From positions 1,917,501 through 1,981,500 of the forward strand of contig BQUP01000005.1 in the NCBI GenBank assembly GCA_022835595.1: 64,000 nt of DNA, read 5' to 3'. Position numbers and translations under genes: made by a program. Of this stretch, positions 45,136 through 58,146 are shown one piece after another (within the stretch, counting starts at the first letter, position 1; the number at the start of each line of letters is the position of its first letter). Source of the stretch: Cystobasidium ongulense. Its lineage: Eukaryota; Basidiomycota; Cystobasidiomycetes; Cystobasidiales; Cystobasidiaceae. The notes beneath the pieces are model-generated. The model made no database searches and was not told where the DNA came from. It worked only from the letters and a program-made list of their open reading frames with translations.

Positions 45136-45892
45136 ATGTTCTTACCAATTGAACTGATTGCCCTCGTTGGCTTATCGAGCCTGCTCTTCTCATCCATCCT
45201 CGCGCAAGAAGCTGGCGTCCTGCAACCAGTGCTGCCAAGCGATGTTCAACAATGCTCAAATGTTACAATATCATGGACAGCAACACCACAAGTAGCGGGA
45301 GAAGATCAGCAGTATGCTGTTCGCTTAATCAATTCTAGTACCGCTGGTTTAGATCTTGCAGCTGAAGTGCCGTTGACTTGGCTTGGTCATTTTATGGAGG
45401 AAACGAGCTATAGTTGGTAAGTTGAGCTATTTCAGTTGGTTGAATATTCGGACGTTCATTTGTTTGTTAGCTGACTGCATGTATTTCTTCCAATTGTTAC
45501 AGGCGCGTTGGTATACCGGTCGGTACGAATATAACCCTTCTCATCACCGACCAAGCAGGCAACCGAGGGTACTTTCCATCTCTATTGATGGAAATCACTG
45601 TGGCACAAACGTGTGACTGAGAATCTGTGTCCTCTTCAACAGATATTCCGCTCCAGCAATGGTGCGCAACGGCAGTTCTAGGTGTATGCCTGAAGAGTAC
45701 GCTCCGAGTTATTTCCTGGGTGATTCGCCCGGACAGGCTAGTACATTGTCAGCAGATGGAGTGCTGTGAGTATTTCGGAATGGACTATAATGGATGGAAC
45801 GCACTGACATAGTGTTGCCTTGCTTCTTGTGCAGCCTTACATCGATAATTGGGAGCGCACTTCTAGCTTTCGCCGTATCATTCACAACGTAG
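45136..45892 (+). CDS. Small secreted, probably GPI-anchored protein, copy B
   Basis: Four exons: 45136-45416, 45503-45568, 45643-45765 and 45835-45892 (175 aa). Intron positions and phases are the same as in copy A, and exon 2 is 66 nt in both. Signal peptide MFLPIELIALVGLSSLLFSS; domain SDVQQCSNVTISWTATPQ, TSYSWRVGIPVGTNITLLIT, DQAGNRGYSAPAMVRNGSS; hydrophobic C-terminal tail LTSIIGSALLAFAVSFTT. Several N-glycosylation sequons (NVT, NSS, NIT, NGS) fit a secreted surface protein. Similarity to copy A is clear along the domain but not close, so the duplication is old. The same Ig-like basidiomycete surface family is the best guess; the molecular function is unknown. Confidence 0.8.
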
Positions 45893-46271
45893 AATGTATC
45901 AAGCTATCATTCCTCGTTCATCGCATCTGTAATCTTCGAGCATACAAGGACAATTTGACTGTAGTGTACATAGTAGTGCGACTTTTCAATTAAGCAGTAG
46001 TAGAGATTGAAAAGTCATGTTGGTACGTGCGTGCAGCGTCCGCTTATCCGCTGGAAATATCAGAATATCAGGCCTGTTGGCGCTTCAGGTCACACCAGCG
46101 AGGCATAAGTTCGCATTCTATATACGTTGCATCCCAGCTGGGCTTTCTGCTCTTACCAATGTCAACTCTTGCTCTTTCGACGCGGTCGTAGGGTCGCCAC
46201 CAAACCTGGAGCTGAAGCCGGTGGCAGAAAGGTCAACTGCGCTCGTCTTTCTGCAAACACCTAAAAGGGCA
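45893..46271. other. intergenic
   Basis: Between copy B and the PITH-domain gene. No gene seen; an upstream exon of the PITH gene could lie here. Confidence 0.5.
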
Positions 46272-47094
46272 ATGTCGTGTGTATGTCTCCAGAATCCATG
46301 TGACCTGTGTCCAGTAGTCAACACTGATGCCGTCGTTTCCAGGAAGGTGATCTCACTCCAGCAGACACCGACGGAGCCTCGTCAGTGCCCACTGCAACAC
46401 AGACAAGAGCAGGAGGCGGGTCAGCTACCTCTGTGAATCTTTATCCATGGATACATCATGCACATTGTAGTGTCACAAATGGCGAATCCAGCGCACCCCG
46501 CTCTTCAACATCACTTTCATCGCTAGTGCTCCGGCCACACGATGAGCGCAACGAACACGATATAGAAAAGTCACTTACTGTGGTCGATGAAGGATCAGGT
46601 CTGTTGATAACAGTAGCCTTCAGCGAGCTCGTACGCATCAAGCAAATCCTCATCACATCCGCCACGGGTGAAGAACGAATTGACAGATGCAAGGTCTGGA
46701 GTAATCAAATTGATCCACCTGATCTTGACGAGGCGGAAGACAATGACCCCAAGCCGGATCAAGAGTTTCAACTATTGCCAGGTGAAAGAGAATGTGTCGA
46801 ATACCCCGTTCGCGTTGCGAGGTTTGCCTCTGTCAGCACCGTTACTGTCTATTTAGCGAGTACAACTCTTCTTTCGCAACAATACGTGACACGTTCTAAT
46901 TATGTCCTACCCGTCAACAGTCCTCGTATCGTCCTGCTCAACAGCGACTCTTTTACCTTGGCTTCAAAGGCGAATCTCATACGCATAAAAAGGCAAGCGA
47001 AGACGATATTTCTGTGGGAGCACACAATGCCGCGCCATCCACTGTGCCGGGACTCAAGGAGAAATACGGTTCAGCGCATCAAGTGATCCATTAA
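46272..47094 (+). CDS. PITH-domain protein, 5' end uncertain
   Basis: The main exon ends at 46885. The intron 46886-46944 (gtgaca...caacag, 59 nt) joins it to 46945-47094. The PITH domain reads NLYPWIHHAHCSVTNGES, LITVAFSELVRIKQILI, KVWSN, QEFQL and the spliced LFYLGFKGESHTHKKASED, ending GLKEKYGSAHQVIH. PITH domains bind the proteasome 19S region in thioredoxin-like Txnl1, and most fungal proteins of this size are free-standing PITH proteins of unknown role. The first exon is not settled. MSCVCLQNP at 46272 with an intron of about 67 nt to the acceptor before CAGACACC is one option; a start further upstream is another. Confidence 0.78.
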
Positions 47095-47446
47095 AAGGAA
47101 TACTCAATGGACGCTAGGTGTACAAATGCGGATCAAGCCCGCTGATGGCCGCGCCACTCAGCTTGTAGCGATAACAGGCTCGTCTAGCGATTCAACCCCA
47201 CAGAGCATTGGCGTACATCATGCGTAGGTGTCAAGACTCATAGCAGCAATCTACAACAGAGCGTTCAAAGACGGGACGTTCCTTCTCGCAAACGTGATTA
47301 GTCTAGCAAGAACACTCCGCTCAAGCCGAAAAGAAGATACAGAAGTCTGGAAATGTTCAATTACTAGGGCATTACACTTCGATATGCCGACATGCTAGAC
47401 GCATACAACTGTCCGTCTAACGTGTATTCGGTTGCGCAGAGTCGCC
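47095..47446. other. intergenic, convergent 3' ends
   Basis: Between the PITH gene (+) and the phenolic acid decarboxylase gene (-). No gene seen. Confidence 0.7.
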
Positions 47447-48336
47447 TTATAAAGTCGGGGAATCGGGGTCGATATCCTCTAGATCACCTTTTCCTTCTGC
47501 AACAGTAGGAGACGTCAGGAAAGCATAGCGTCTTAACCATCTTGATACTTACCATAGATCTTATTAAGAGTAGCCTGCTCCGGGATGATGTGCTTCTCCA
47601 TTTGAGTACCGATCTTGGCTAGACCTCTCCATCTTTCAAGATCTTTCGGATTGCGCTTGTCGCCGTGGGCTTCTTCAGGTTTCTCCCAGTGGCCTATTTG
47701 CAGGAAGTACACATAAATCAGTTGTAGTATAAAGACTGCTTCTAGGCACGAGAGCCTACCTTTGGAGAATGCCATGAACGTTGTGATATGCTCTTTGGCT
47801 AGATCGACAATTATAGAGACTACGGTTCCTGTCTCTGTGAGAGGTGTATACAAACTTCGTTAACTTTTGGTTTGTACCCACGTAGAATCAGCTTATAGTA
47901 CCTTCGAGCCAGCTAATTTGGTAGATCTCGTCCTTGCGCACTTCCTGAACGTAGCATCGTTGATAGTTTCTGTCAAGGCACGAGTCAGACGCGAGTGGCA
48001 TGGGAAATTGGCGTCTGATATCTATCAAACGTACGAGCGACCAGCCATAGGGCCTCCGTGGATCTGTGCAGTAAAATGAATTATTATGTCAGCCAAAGTT
48101 GCAATCGTGCTCCTACAATTTGCCTTGCATTGCTTCCAAGCTGACCTTGTAGACTATTCTTTCTTCAGACTTCAGCCAAAATTCGTATCTCCATCCGTTA
48201 TCTGGATGTTATAGGCGTCAGGTCCAGTTGTCCACATGCTCTGCGCCTTGATTGTGGCCAACTGTCAGACCTTGCCCTGCCGTAACTTACCATAAGTGTA
48301 GTCAAGATGCTTGTTGACGATAGTGCTGAGTCCCAT
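47447..48336 (-). CDS. Phenolic acid decarboxylase (PadC family)
   Basis: Seven exons: 48336-48291, 48201-48146, 48063-48035, 47969-47902, 47834-47760, 47693-47553 and 47496-47447 (154 aa). The assembled protein carries the family core: KHLDYTYDNGWRYEFWLKSE, IHGGPMAGRS, NYQ...IYQISWLEETGTVVS, ITTFMAFSKGHWEKPEEAHG and KRNPKDLERWRGLAKIG. In bacterial PadC enzymes the two Tyr of YxYxNGW, the Arg of HGG..AGR and the Glu before TGT surround the substrate; all are present here (Tyr13, Tyr15). The lipocalin-like enzyme decarboxylates p-coumarate and ferulate to vinylphenols without cofactor, a detoxification step in organisms meeting plant material. Six introns in 465 coding bases show long residence in the fungal genome. 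Confidence 0.88.
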
Positions 48337-48929
48337 TATTGCTGAAGCTGGTTCTCTTTGTATGGAAAGTGCAAAGGATGTAGTCAATCCTGTGTGAACA
48401 GAGTCGAGGAGATGTAAAGGTGAGTTGAGCGAGGCCTTTCCGATCGCGCTCGAGAGTGCTTAAAAAACGTATATGACGCAGGCCTTTTGTATTATCTGCT
48501 GCGCCTAATGGCTTGCGTGAGACTATTTATACAACAGCTGATAGAATATCGCTACAGCAGCGTGTACGGTTTTCTGCAATGGACGAAGAGCGCTTGTCTT
48601 TTAGTTGCTTCCCTACACCCACAAGGTGACCAATGTGTCACGTGCACACCGAAGACCAATTCAATCAGGCGTGCGGAATAGCACGTTTAGGAAGCTACGA
48701 CAACTGTCGGGCGTGCCTACTCTCGACCAGCTTCTCGGTCTAAGGGCCCAGGCGAGCCGGTACTAGATGATCATGAATGTCGTTTGCATGTGGAGACGGT
48801 CGAGGTTCTTCCGGACAGGTCGCTCGAGAGGCCGCTGTGCTAGTTGAGTGTCTGCAATGGCGTGTACTGTTGCGATGCCATTGATGTATCTGTTTGCATG
48901 CATGATCTTGCGTCTCCCATAAATACGAT
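48337..48929. other. intergenic or alternative 3' exon of the nuclease gene
   Basis: Holds the promoter side of the phenolic acid decarboxylase gene. An open minus-strand stretch down to 48740 (ending NDIHDHLVPARLGP) could be spliced to the XPG-family gene through the donor gtaaat at its stop; unproven. Confidence 0.45.
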
Positions 48930-50692
48930 TTACCGCTTCTCATCCTGCATCGGTTGTTTGTCAAGGCTCGCCAATCCGAAAGCTTCATCAATATCAATAC
49001 CAAGGTATTCTTTCTCATTTCCCTCCAGAGTGACCTCTTCAAAACCACTTCGTACTTCAATACGGTCGATATCGAGATCGAAACCTTTCATTATAGCAGA
49101 CATATTGGAATCTTCCTCTTGTAATGAAAGTTCTTCTTTGGAAAGTGATTCGACTGGCATTGGCGTGAGATAGATAGCTCTTGCCGCTTCTATGTCGGTA
49201 AGGTAGCTTGCGATATCCGCAGGTGGGTGTATGACTCGACGTTGTTTCTCTAAGGCGCCCGAATCGAGGATCGCTTCGATTGACCCGTGTTGCCTTGACG
49301 ATTTCCCTTCACAAATCAGCCAACTTCCTACGAAGGATGACAGTTCGATACTCACTGAAGAAGCTTATAAGCAGTGACGGGACCAAGTCCTTTGATTCTC
49401 TCGATAAAGTCACATCCACAAAGCAAGCAGAAATCGACCCATTGTTCCCTTGTATTGAAGCCAAGCGCTTCACGAATTTCTTTACCATGTAGTAATTCAC
49501 CTTCGCGCGACACAGGTCCAACACGACGTAGCATAGGAGAGTCAAATACTAGAACGTCCGTATCTTCTGTGATGACTAGGTCTGCATGACCTGCTTCTAC
49601 TAAGGAGGAGCAGAGGGATTCTGCTTCTTGAGGTTCAGTGCTTGATGTCAGTAGGACAGGTACGCCCAGTGCGCGGAGGACATCCTATGTTGTACAGCAT
49701 CAATTTGAATGATCAGCTTGGACGTTGAAGATGTCAGAAAACGAATGATAATAATGCGCCTACCATGCAATCCGTATAAGTCTCTTTGGTAATAGGTCTA
49801 GATTTCCTCCCATAATCTTCTGCTATAATAGTAGATTGATCCAACACAGTTTGAAGAGCATCAATTGGATCTTCATCATCCTCAGAAAGTACGCTTTGAG
49901 AATGCAAAGCATTCATAAAAGCCTTCGCTTCTCCCTGAGCCGTTAAATGTTGTCTCTTCGACAAGATAGGCGCATCTGATAATTTAGTAGCTTGCATCGC
50001 TAGTGTCAGACTTGCGAAGCGAGCAGATAGTGGTGCTGTAGCAGAAGAATCTTCCAGTGATCTTATTATTGTAGAAGTATCTTCCGCTGGCATATCTAGT
50101 AGTTTCTGCGTTTCGGCTATTGTTCTGAAGCGATCATTTGAGCCCATGGCGCGCAGACTACTAGTTATTTCTTTCAACTCTTTTAGTCTAGTCGTTCGCG
50201 CTTCTTCCTAAGCTCATAAGTCAGCTAATATCAGCTTGTTCTTCCGTACGTAAATAGTTGAAGCTTACCGTCTCTGCGCGACCTGCCAGTAGTTGCCTTG
50301 CATTCATGCGACGTTCCAGCTCTCTCGCCTTAGCAGACACGCGACGACTACCATCAAAAACGACGATGGGTGTTATAGAGTAGCTGTTATCCAATCCGAC
50401 CAGGTTTATTCCATTTATATGAAGTAGGACAGGTCAAGCACAAGCTAATCGATCAGCAAATGGTCATTATGCACAGTATCGTTTGCCCATACCTTTTCAA
50501 GTTTTTGATGAACCTATACCATCCTAATATAGTTCTATTAGGATGTTCAGATTCAGTAGAGTGATGAAATCTTTGTGTAATTATATTTCCATCTATGGCT
50601 ACTTTTCTAGAATGTAAATCTGATAATTTAAGGTCTCTTATACATTCTTTTGCTCTTGATTTGATGAATGCTGGTAATCCTTGTATGCCCAT
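48930..50692 (-). CDS. XPG/FEN-family structure-specific nuclease
   Basis: Five exons: 50692-50493, 50383-50269, 50207-49764, 49684-49356 and 49293-48930 (483 aa). N-region: MGIQGLPAFIKSRAKEC, KVAIDGN and, after the first intron, SYSITPIVVFDGSRR, giving the first two catalytic Asp. I-region: EPQEAESLCSSLVEAGHADL and VITEDTDVLVF, giving the Glu and Asp cluster, then CLLCGCDFIERIKGLGPVTA with the last Asp and the helix-hairpin-helix. Between N and I lies a 148-residue helical, charged exon 3 (KELKEITSSLRAMGSNDRF...), longer than the FEN1 helical arch. It is not FEN1 itself (no MGIKGL...; no clear PCNA motif) and not obviously Exo1, Rad2 or Yen1. It probably cuts branched DNA; the partner and pathway are unknown. 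The C-terminus may be alternatively spliced. Confidence 0.82.
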
Positions 50693-51100
50693 ATCGTTCG
50701 TCCGTTCGCTGTTAGTTGCGATTAATCTACAGAATTGTCCCGTCTTGCTTGAATGTATTTCTTCCCAAGTTGGTGTCAGGATGAAATCACAAAAGTCACA
50801 TGTGAGCTTGGACATGTATCGCGATCGAAACATCTGGGCAGAGTATTCTATAGCGGAAGTCGTCGAGGTGCAAGTTTCGTAATAGGCGCCTTTGACTTGC
50901 TCTCATCAGTAGACCAGTCGTCCAGTCGCGTTTCAATGCATTACCAAGCTCAAGTTAAAGACCTCTATCGACACATTTGACGATATAGCACACGAGTACA
51001 AAATGAATATCTGAAATAGGGAAACAAGAGGTGTGTATTTTTGCACATTCCCACGAAATTTTAAACAGCGAGAGAATGTGTAATGTGTCAATGCAACAAG
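50693..51100. other. intergenic
   Basis: Upstream of the nuclease gene (-) and 3' flank of the aminotransferase gene (-). No gene seen. Confidence 0.65.
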
Positions 51101-53894
<2,794 letters not shown>

Positions 53895-55491
53895 ATGGCA
53901 AAGGACAAGAACAAAGAGCAGCCTGCTCACGACGACGACGAGATCCGGTCAGACAACTCCGAGTTCGAGGTGGAGAGCATTGTAGGGCACAAGGTGCGTC
54001 TGAATTACCGCATATCATCCCCTCACGCTGCTCCGTGCTGACCGTGCTGCTCCCCCGTCTCCCTTCAATGTTGATTGTCCGCTCGCTACTCGCTTTCATG
54101 CATGCTTCGTCTGGCTCAATCCTCAATCCTCAATCTCATCCATCCCACCTAGATTGACCCTGAAGATGAAGAACGTGTTCGCTACCTCTATCGTAGGCTG
54201 TCCCGTCCGGCCTGCCCCCCAGTCTCGAGCATTCAGCTGATCATCCTCTTGCTGTCCTGCCTCTTCCCCGCTCATTGTGGTTGTACCGACAGGCATCAGA
54301 TGGGTTGTAAGTAGCTCTTAATGACTTAACTACGCAGCATCCAGCTCTGACGTATCCACCTTTGGCAACCCCCAGGATTACACCGAAGACGACGATACCT
54401 GGGAACCAAAAGATTCACTAGAAGGAGGAGCAGAAGGCATTCTAGCAGATTATGTAGAAACACGTAAAAACGAAGGAGATGTATTCTTCAAAGAAGGTTA
54501 CAAAAGAAGTAAAATACAATCTTATTTAGATAGACATGGTATCCCGTATGAGAAATTAGAATATGATGCTCACCCACCTGAACAAAAGAAGAAGAAATCT
54601 AGTAAGAAGAGCAGTACTAATAGAAAGGAGAATGGTGGAAATGATAGTATCAGAATGGATGAATCTTCTACTAGTCGTGGTAACACATCCACTTCAGCAA
54701 CTGCGTTTATAGAAGGTGAAAAGGAAAAGAAGAGGAAACAGAGAGAATCACTCGCTGCTGAAAATGAGGAACAGAATAACAAAAAAGCTAGAAGAACTTC
54801 AGATAGTCCTCTACCTCCCCCTCTGTCTAAAACATCATCTTCAAAACATGATAGAGCGGAAAAGGAGAATGAAAGTCAATCCAAGAAGCCATCCTCGAAG
54901 AGATCCACCTATGAAGAGGACACTTCATCCCAACAACACAAGAAAGCACGCTCTAGCGTCGCACAGCAACAGCAGGACTCGGATGATGAAGCTGCTGCAG
55001 CTAGAGAAATGGAACAGATGAAGAGAAGCCCTCTGAAGGAAAAGAAAGCAGATCAGCGCAAGTCTGAAGAACCTTCTGCTTTGCGTTCCAAGCCTGTATC
55101 CACAGACAAGTCAGCTCATGTTTCAACTAGCACACCCCAGAAAGTGGTCGAGGAACCACAAGAACAAGAAGAAGAAGAACTACCGCTAGGAAGTGAAGTA
55201 AACGAGTCTTTACCATCATGGGAAGGTCTAGTCATTGTAGAATCACTAGAACAAGATATTTCCACACCTAACAAGGAAGGATATAAATGGTTTATTAAAT
55301 GGATTGGTAACACTGAATATCAAGATGAATGGGTCTCGAATAATCTAGCTAGAGCCAAATTCCCTCAAAGTTTATTAGATTTCTATGAAGATCATCTTAA
55401 ATTTAAAAGTAATGTCGATGAAGATTTGGATGATTTACCTTTTGGAGATAATGAAGGAAATGCTGTCAATGGAGATGCGGCTATGGATTAG
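53895..55491 (+). CDS. HP1-type chromodomain and chromoshadow protein
   Basis: Four exons: 53895-53993, 54153-54192, 54293-54306 and 54376-55491 (422 aa). The chromodomain is assembled from all four exons: SEFEVESIVGHK, IDPEDEERVRYLYR, IRWV, DYTEDDDTWEPKDSLEGGAE. Trp and Tyr of the methyl-lysine cage are present (RWVDY), and the first cage residue is Phe (EFEVES) instead of the usual Tyr. Exon 3 is only 14 nt. The C-terminus LPSWEGLVIVESLEQDIS, YKWFIKWIGNTEYQDEWV, FPQSLLDFYEDHLKF is a chromoshadow domain for dimerisation. Between them lies a 200-residue Lys/Ser/Glu-rich hinge. HP1 proteins bind H3K9-methylated nucleosomes and form heterochromatin, which implies an H3K9 methylation system in this fungus (inference). 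Confidence 0.9.
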
Positions 55492-56806
55492 ACAAGAGGG
55501 AATTGGGGGTTCTTACTAGAGGGAATAAAGCATGAGAATCAGATGGATAAATATTAGAGGACTTACTTCTTGCTTGGAGACATCGAGTTGCGATTCGGAT
55601 GTAGAGCTGAATGTCATTACAAACAAAATTGGAGAAAGCATGGTCGGCGGTAACACAGTTAACATTCACGATGTGACCCACTAGCTTATCAGTCAATCAA
55701 GTACAACCTTCCACTTCCAGATCTACGTTGCGAACATTCCCTGACAACAAGAACTACAACCAAATCGGAAAATATTGTTCAAGCTTTTAACCCCCTCCCG
55801 CATATTTCTAAAGATGATCTTGCTCAGTACCCTGTACTCTGATTTCTTATCTTTCCCCCTACATCAATCAAACTTAACCACCTATACCTTTTTACCTATA
55901 TGTGATCTTTCACACCTCTGTCTTTGTATGAGTTATTCTTGTAAGAGAATCAGTTGTGTGTGCGTGTCTCGAGTTCCTGTCGTATGTACTTCTCGCCAGT
56001 CTTTCCCAAATACAAAAATAGAAGTAATTAGGAAATGAAAAGAGTTAAGTCGATGTCCTTTCAATTTGCCAACGAACGGATTCTTAAGTTGCACTAAATT
56101 CAAAGTGGCCCAGAATGGTACGATGTGTGGTCTTGTATGGGTTTCACGGACCTTCGAATCAAAGAACAGACGTCCACTCAGAACAGAAAGTTTTTCTATG
56201 CGTGTGTACTTGACCCGGCTAGCTGGAAAGTAGAATGCATCAAGCAGAAAAAATTCATGCAAGCAGAACATGAGAAGACGCAAGTCCGGACAAAGAGGTT
56301 TAAAGTTCAATGCATATTGCGTGAAAGGCGGATTCCGCTGCAGAAGCTATCAAAGGCTGCTGATGTTCCAAGTATACTAACTAGTACATTAATATTGAGA
56401 AAAGTCTCCAGACTAGAATAACCCAAGTGATGATAGCTCAGCGTAAATGAACCTGTTAAATACAACTGCATGTGATATTGTCCGTTATTAGCGATCTAGA
56501 TTTAGGTCATGTATGTGGTGTCAGTCCGTCCTGCAGGAACCCAGCAAAGAGGCCCAGGGAAATGTGAATCTTCATAGGTACTGCACAGCTTCTTGAGTCG
56601 TCATCGTGTGTCGCACTGCATTAGCATTCGAGTATACCGGCATTGCCCGAGTTGTACCTCGCTCAAGAAAGTCGCGAGCTTGCCGCGTTGGGCTCAAGCC
56701 GGGCTTCGTCAAGCATTATTTACTCGATATCTGGTACACTTGCTACAGAGATATACACAGTACAGTACATCACTTCCGTCGATTAGCTTAAAGTAAGGTT
56801 ACGAAT
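55492..56806. other. intergenic, convergent 3' ends
   Basis: About 1.3 kb between the HP1 gene (+) and the WW gene (-), AT-rich to about 56450. Frames such as 56125-56421 (+) have no family, start context or splice support. No RNA gene recognised. Confidence 0.6.
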
Positions 56807-57760
56807 TTAATATCTCGGATCTCCCCATGTAGATTTGGCAGGTGCGCCACCGAATGAGGATTGGTATGCATCGTATTGAGGTGGTTGTCCGTATGGTTGT
56901 GCGCTTGCCCCTCCTCCATTGAAGGGAACTGGAGAACTTCCGTAGGCTGGAATTGACTGTTGTGCGTAAGCAGGGTTCGGCTGTCCATAGGGCTGCATTG
57001 GAATGGTAGTCAGTATACATTCTTGACTTTCCAGACTTGGGCATTCTATGGAGGAACAGCTCACCTGAAAGTTTGCGCTTGCATTGTATTGCGCAGAAGG
57101 AGGTCCACCGTATGCATTGTTGGGTTTCTGATCCCAATTAGGCGTGGGTGCTATGTTGTCTCGTCCGGGACCTCCATACTGCTGTTGAGGACGATAGTGT
57201 GACTGTGACGACGAAGCTGATCCATAATTATTGGGAGGTTTGAATTGATTTTGACTCAATTTCCCTCGTTGATAATCCTTGTATAGCTTATAGGCCATGT
57301 ACATTACTCCTCCTCCCACTATCACTTTACCCAAGCCACGTTCACCATCCTGTATAGGTTGTCCATTTGCATCATACTGAGGTTGGGTCTGGTCGGAATA
57401 GGTAGTCTGACCTGGAGCTTGAGGGATGGTGCCTGATGAGCCATAGAAGGCTGCTGCTTCACCTCCACCGCTGCTACTACTTCCATTGTATGGAGAGGAA
57501 TAGCTCTGAGTCGAAGGTCCAGCAGAGCCGGCACCGCCACCATACATGTTGTCCGACATGCCGCGAGTACCGTCAGCAGCAGGGGCGGCCTGGTAGGGAG
57601 ACGAGGTGCTTGGATCAGGGAGGGTCCAGGTGCTCTCTTGAGTCTCGACGTTGACATAGAAGGTCGCTTGCTGCGCCGCGTCGAATTGGGTTATCCAAGG
57701 GTAGGGCAATGTGCCTGCAGCCGGGGTTGGCAGGGGAGATGAAGAATAGCAGTCTGCCAT
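56807..57760 (-). CDS. WW-domain protein, Gly/Ser/Tyr/Gln-rich
   Basis: Exons are 57760-57065 and 56992-56807 (293 aa). The start is MADCYSSSPLPTPAAG at 57760; the open frame continues upstream but through Cys/Arg/Leu-rich sequence unlike the gene. A WW domain lies at residues ~17-50: LPYPWITQFDAAQQATFYVN and ESTWTLPDPS, with both Trp and the Pro. Next come Ser/Gly/Tyr-rich linkers, a short hydrophobic segment (GKVIVGGGVMYMAYKLYKD) and a C-terminal tail of repeated PYGQP/YGGP motifs. WW domains bind Pro-rich ligands. The 72-nt intron 56993-57064 is in frame and stop-free, so retention is possible; splicing restores the regular NFQ-PYGQPN repeat. The hydrophobic segment might be a weak membrane helix. 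Function unknown. Confidence 0.75.
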   Translation of the reverse strand: MADCYSSSPLPTPAAGTLPYPWITQFDAAQQATFYVNVETQESTWTLPDPSTSSPYQAAPAADGTRGMSDNMYGGGAGSAGPSTQSYSSPYNGSSSSGGGEAAAFYGSSGTIPQAPGQTTYSDQTQPQYDANGQPIQDGERGLGKVIVGGGVMYMAYKLYKDYQRGKLSQNQFKPPNNYGSASSSQSHYRPQQQYGGPGRDNIAPTPNWDQKPNNAYGGPPSAQYNASANFQVSCSSIECPSLESQECILTTIPMQPYGQPNPAYAQQSIPAYGSSPVPFNGGGASAQPYGQPPQYDAYQSSFGGAPAKSTWGDPRY

Positions 57761-58146
57761 GGCCGGAGATGCGAATGCGAACACGTCAAGTAGAAGAGAG
57801 AGAGAGAGAAGCAAGTTGAATGGACGAAGAAGACCATCCTGTGCTGTCGAGCGTGATCGGAGGCACCGCAGAGGCAGCCAGCTTGCTCTGACCGCAGCTT
57901 TCCAGTGCATGCAGGACACGACGGTGTGCGTGTGCACTGCACGAACTCTCAGCTGGACACTGGAAACCTCAAAGCTGTCTGCAATCTTTCGCAATCATCC
58001 AGAAGCCGGTGCCACGTGCAAGTCCACATGTGGCGAGTCTCCGTGTCCAGCAGCTTTCTTTAAAGCAGCTTCTTCTGCTTCTTCTTCCTTCCAAGCATCA
58101 AGCTTCACTCTGCATACATACACTCAGGTGGACACCCCATAGTGTG
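57761..58146. other. intergenic, divergent promoter region
   Basis: Between the WW gene (-) and the DODA gene (+); contains an AG/TC microsatellite near 57791-57803. No gene seen. Confidence 0.6.

Noticed and set aside
46017-46436. 139-codon + strand frame at the PITH gene
   Set aside because: It is in a different frame from the PITH exon over the shared part, and its N-terminal half is unsupported; it may include a short true first exon but not as one protein.
56125-56421. 98-codon + strand frame in the gap after the HP1 gene
   Set aside because: Lys/Arg-rich chance frame in AT-rich sequence with no family, splice signals or promoter context.
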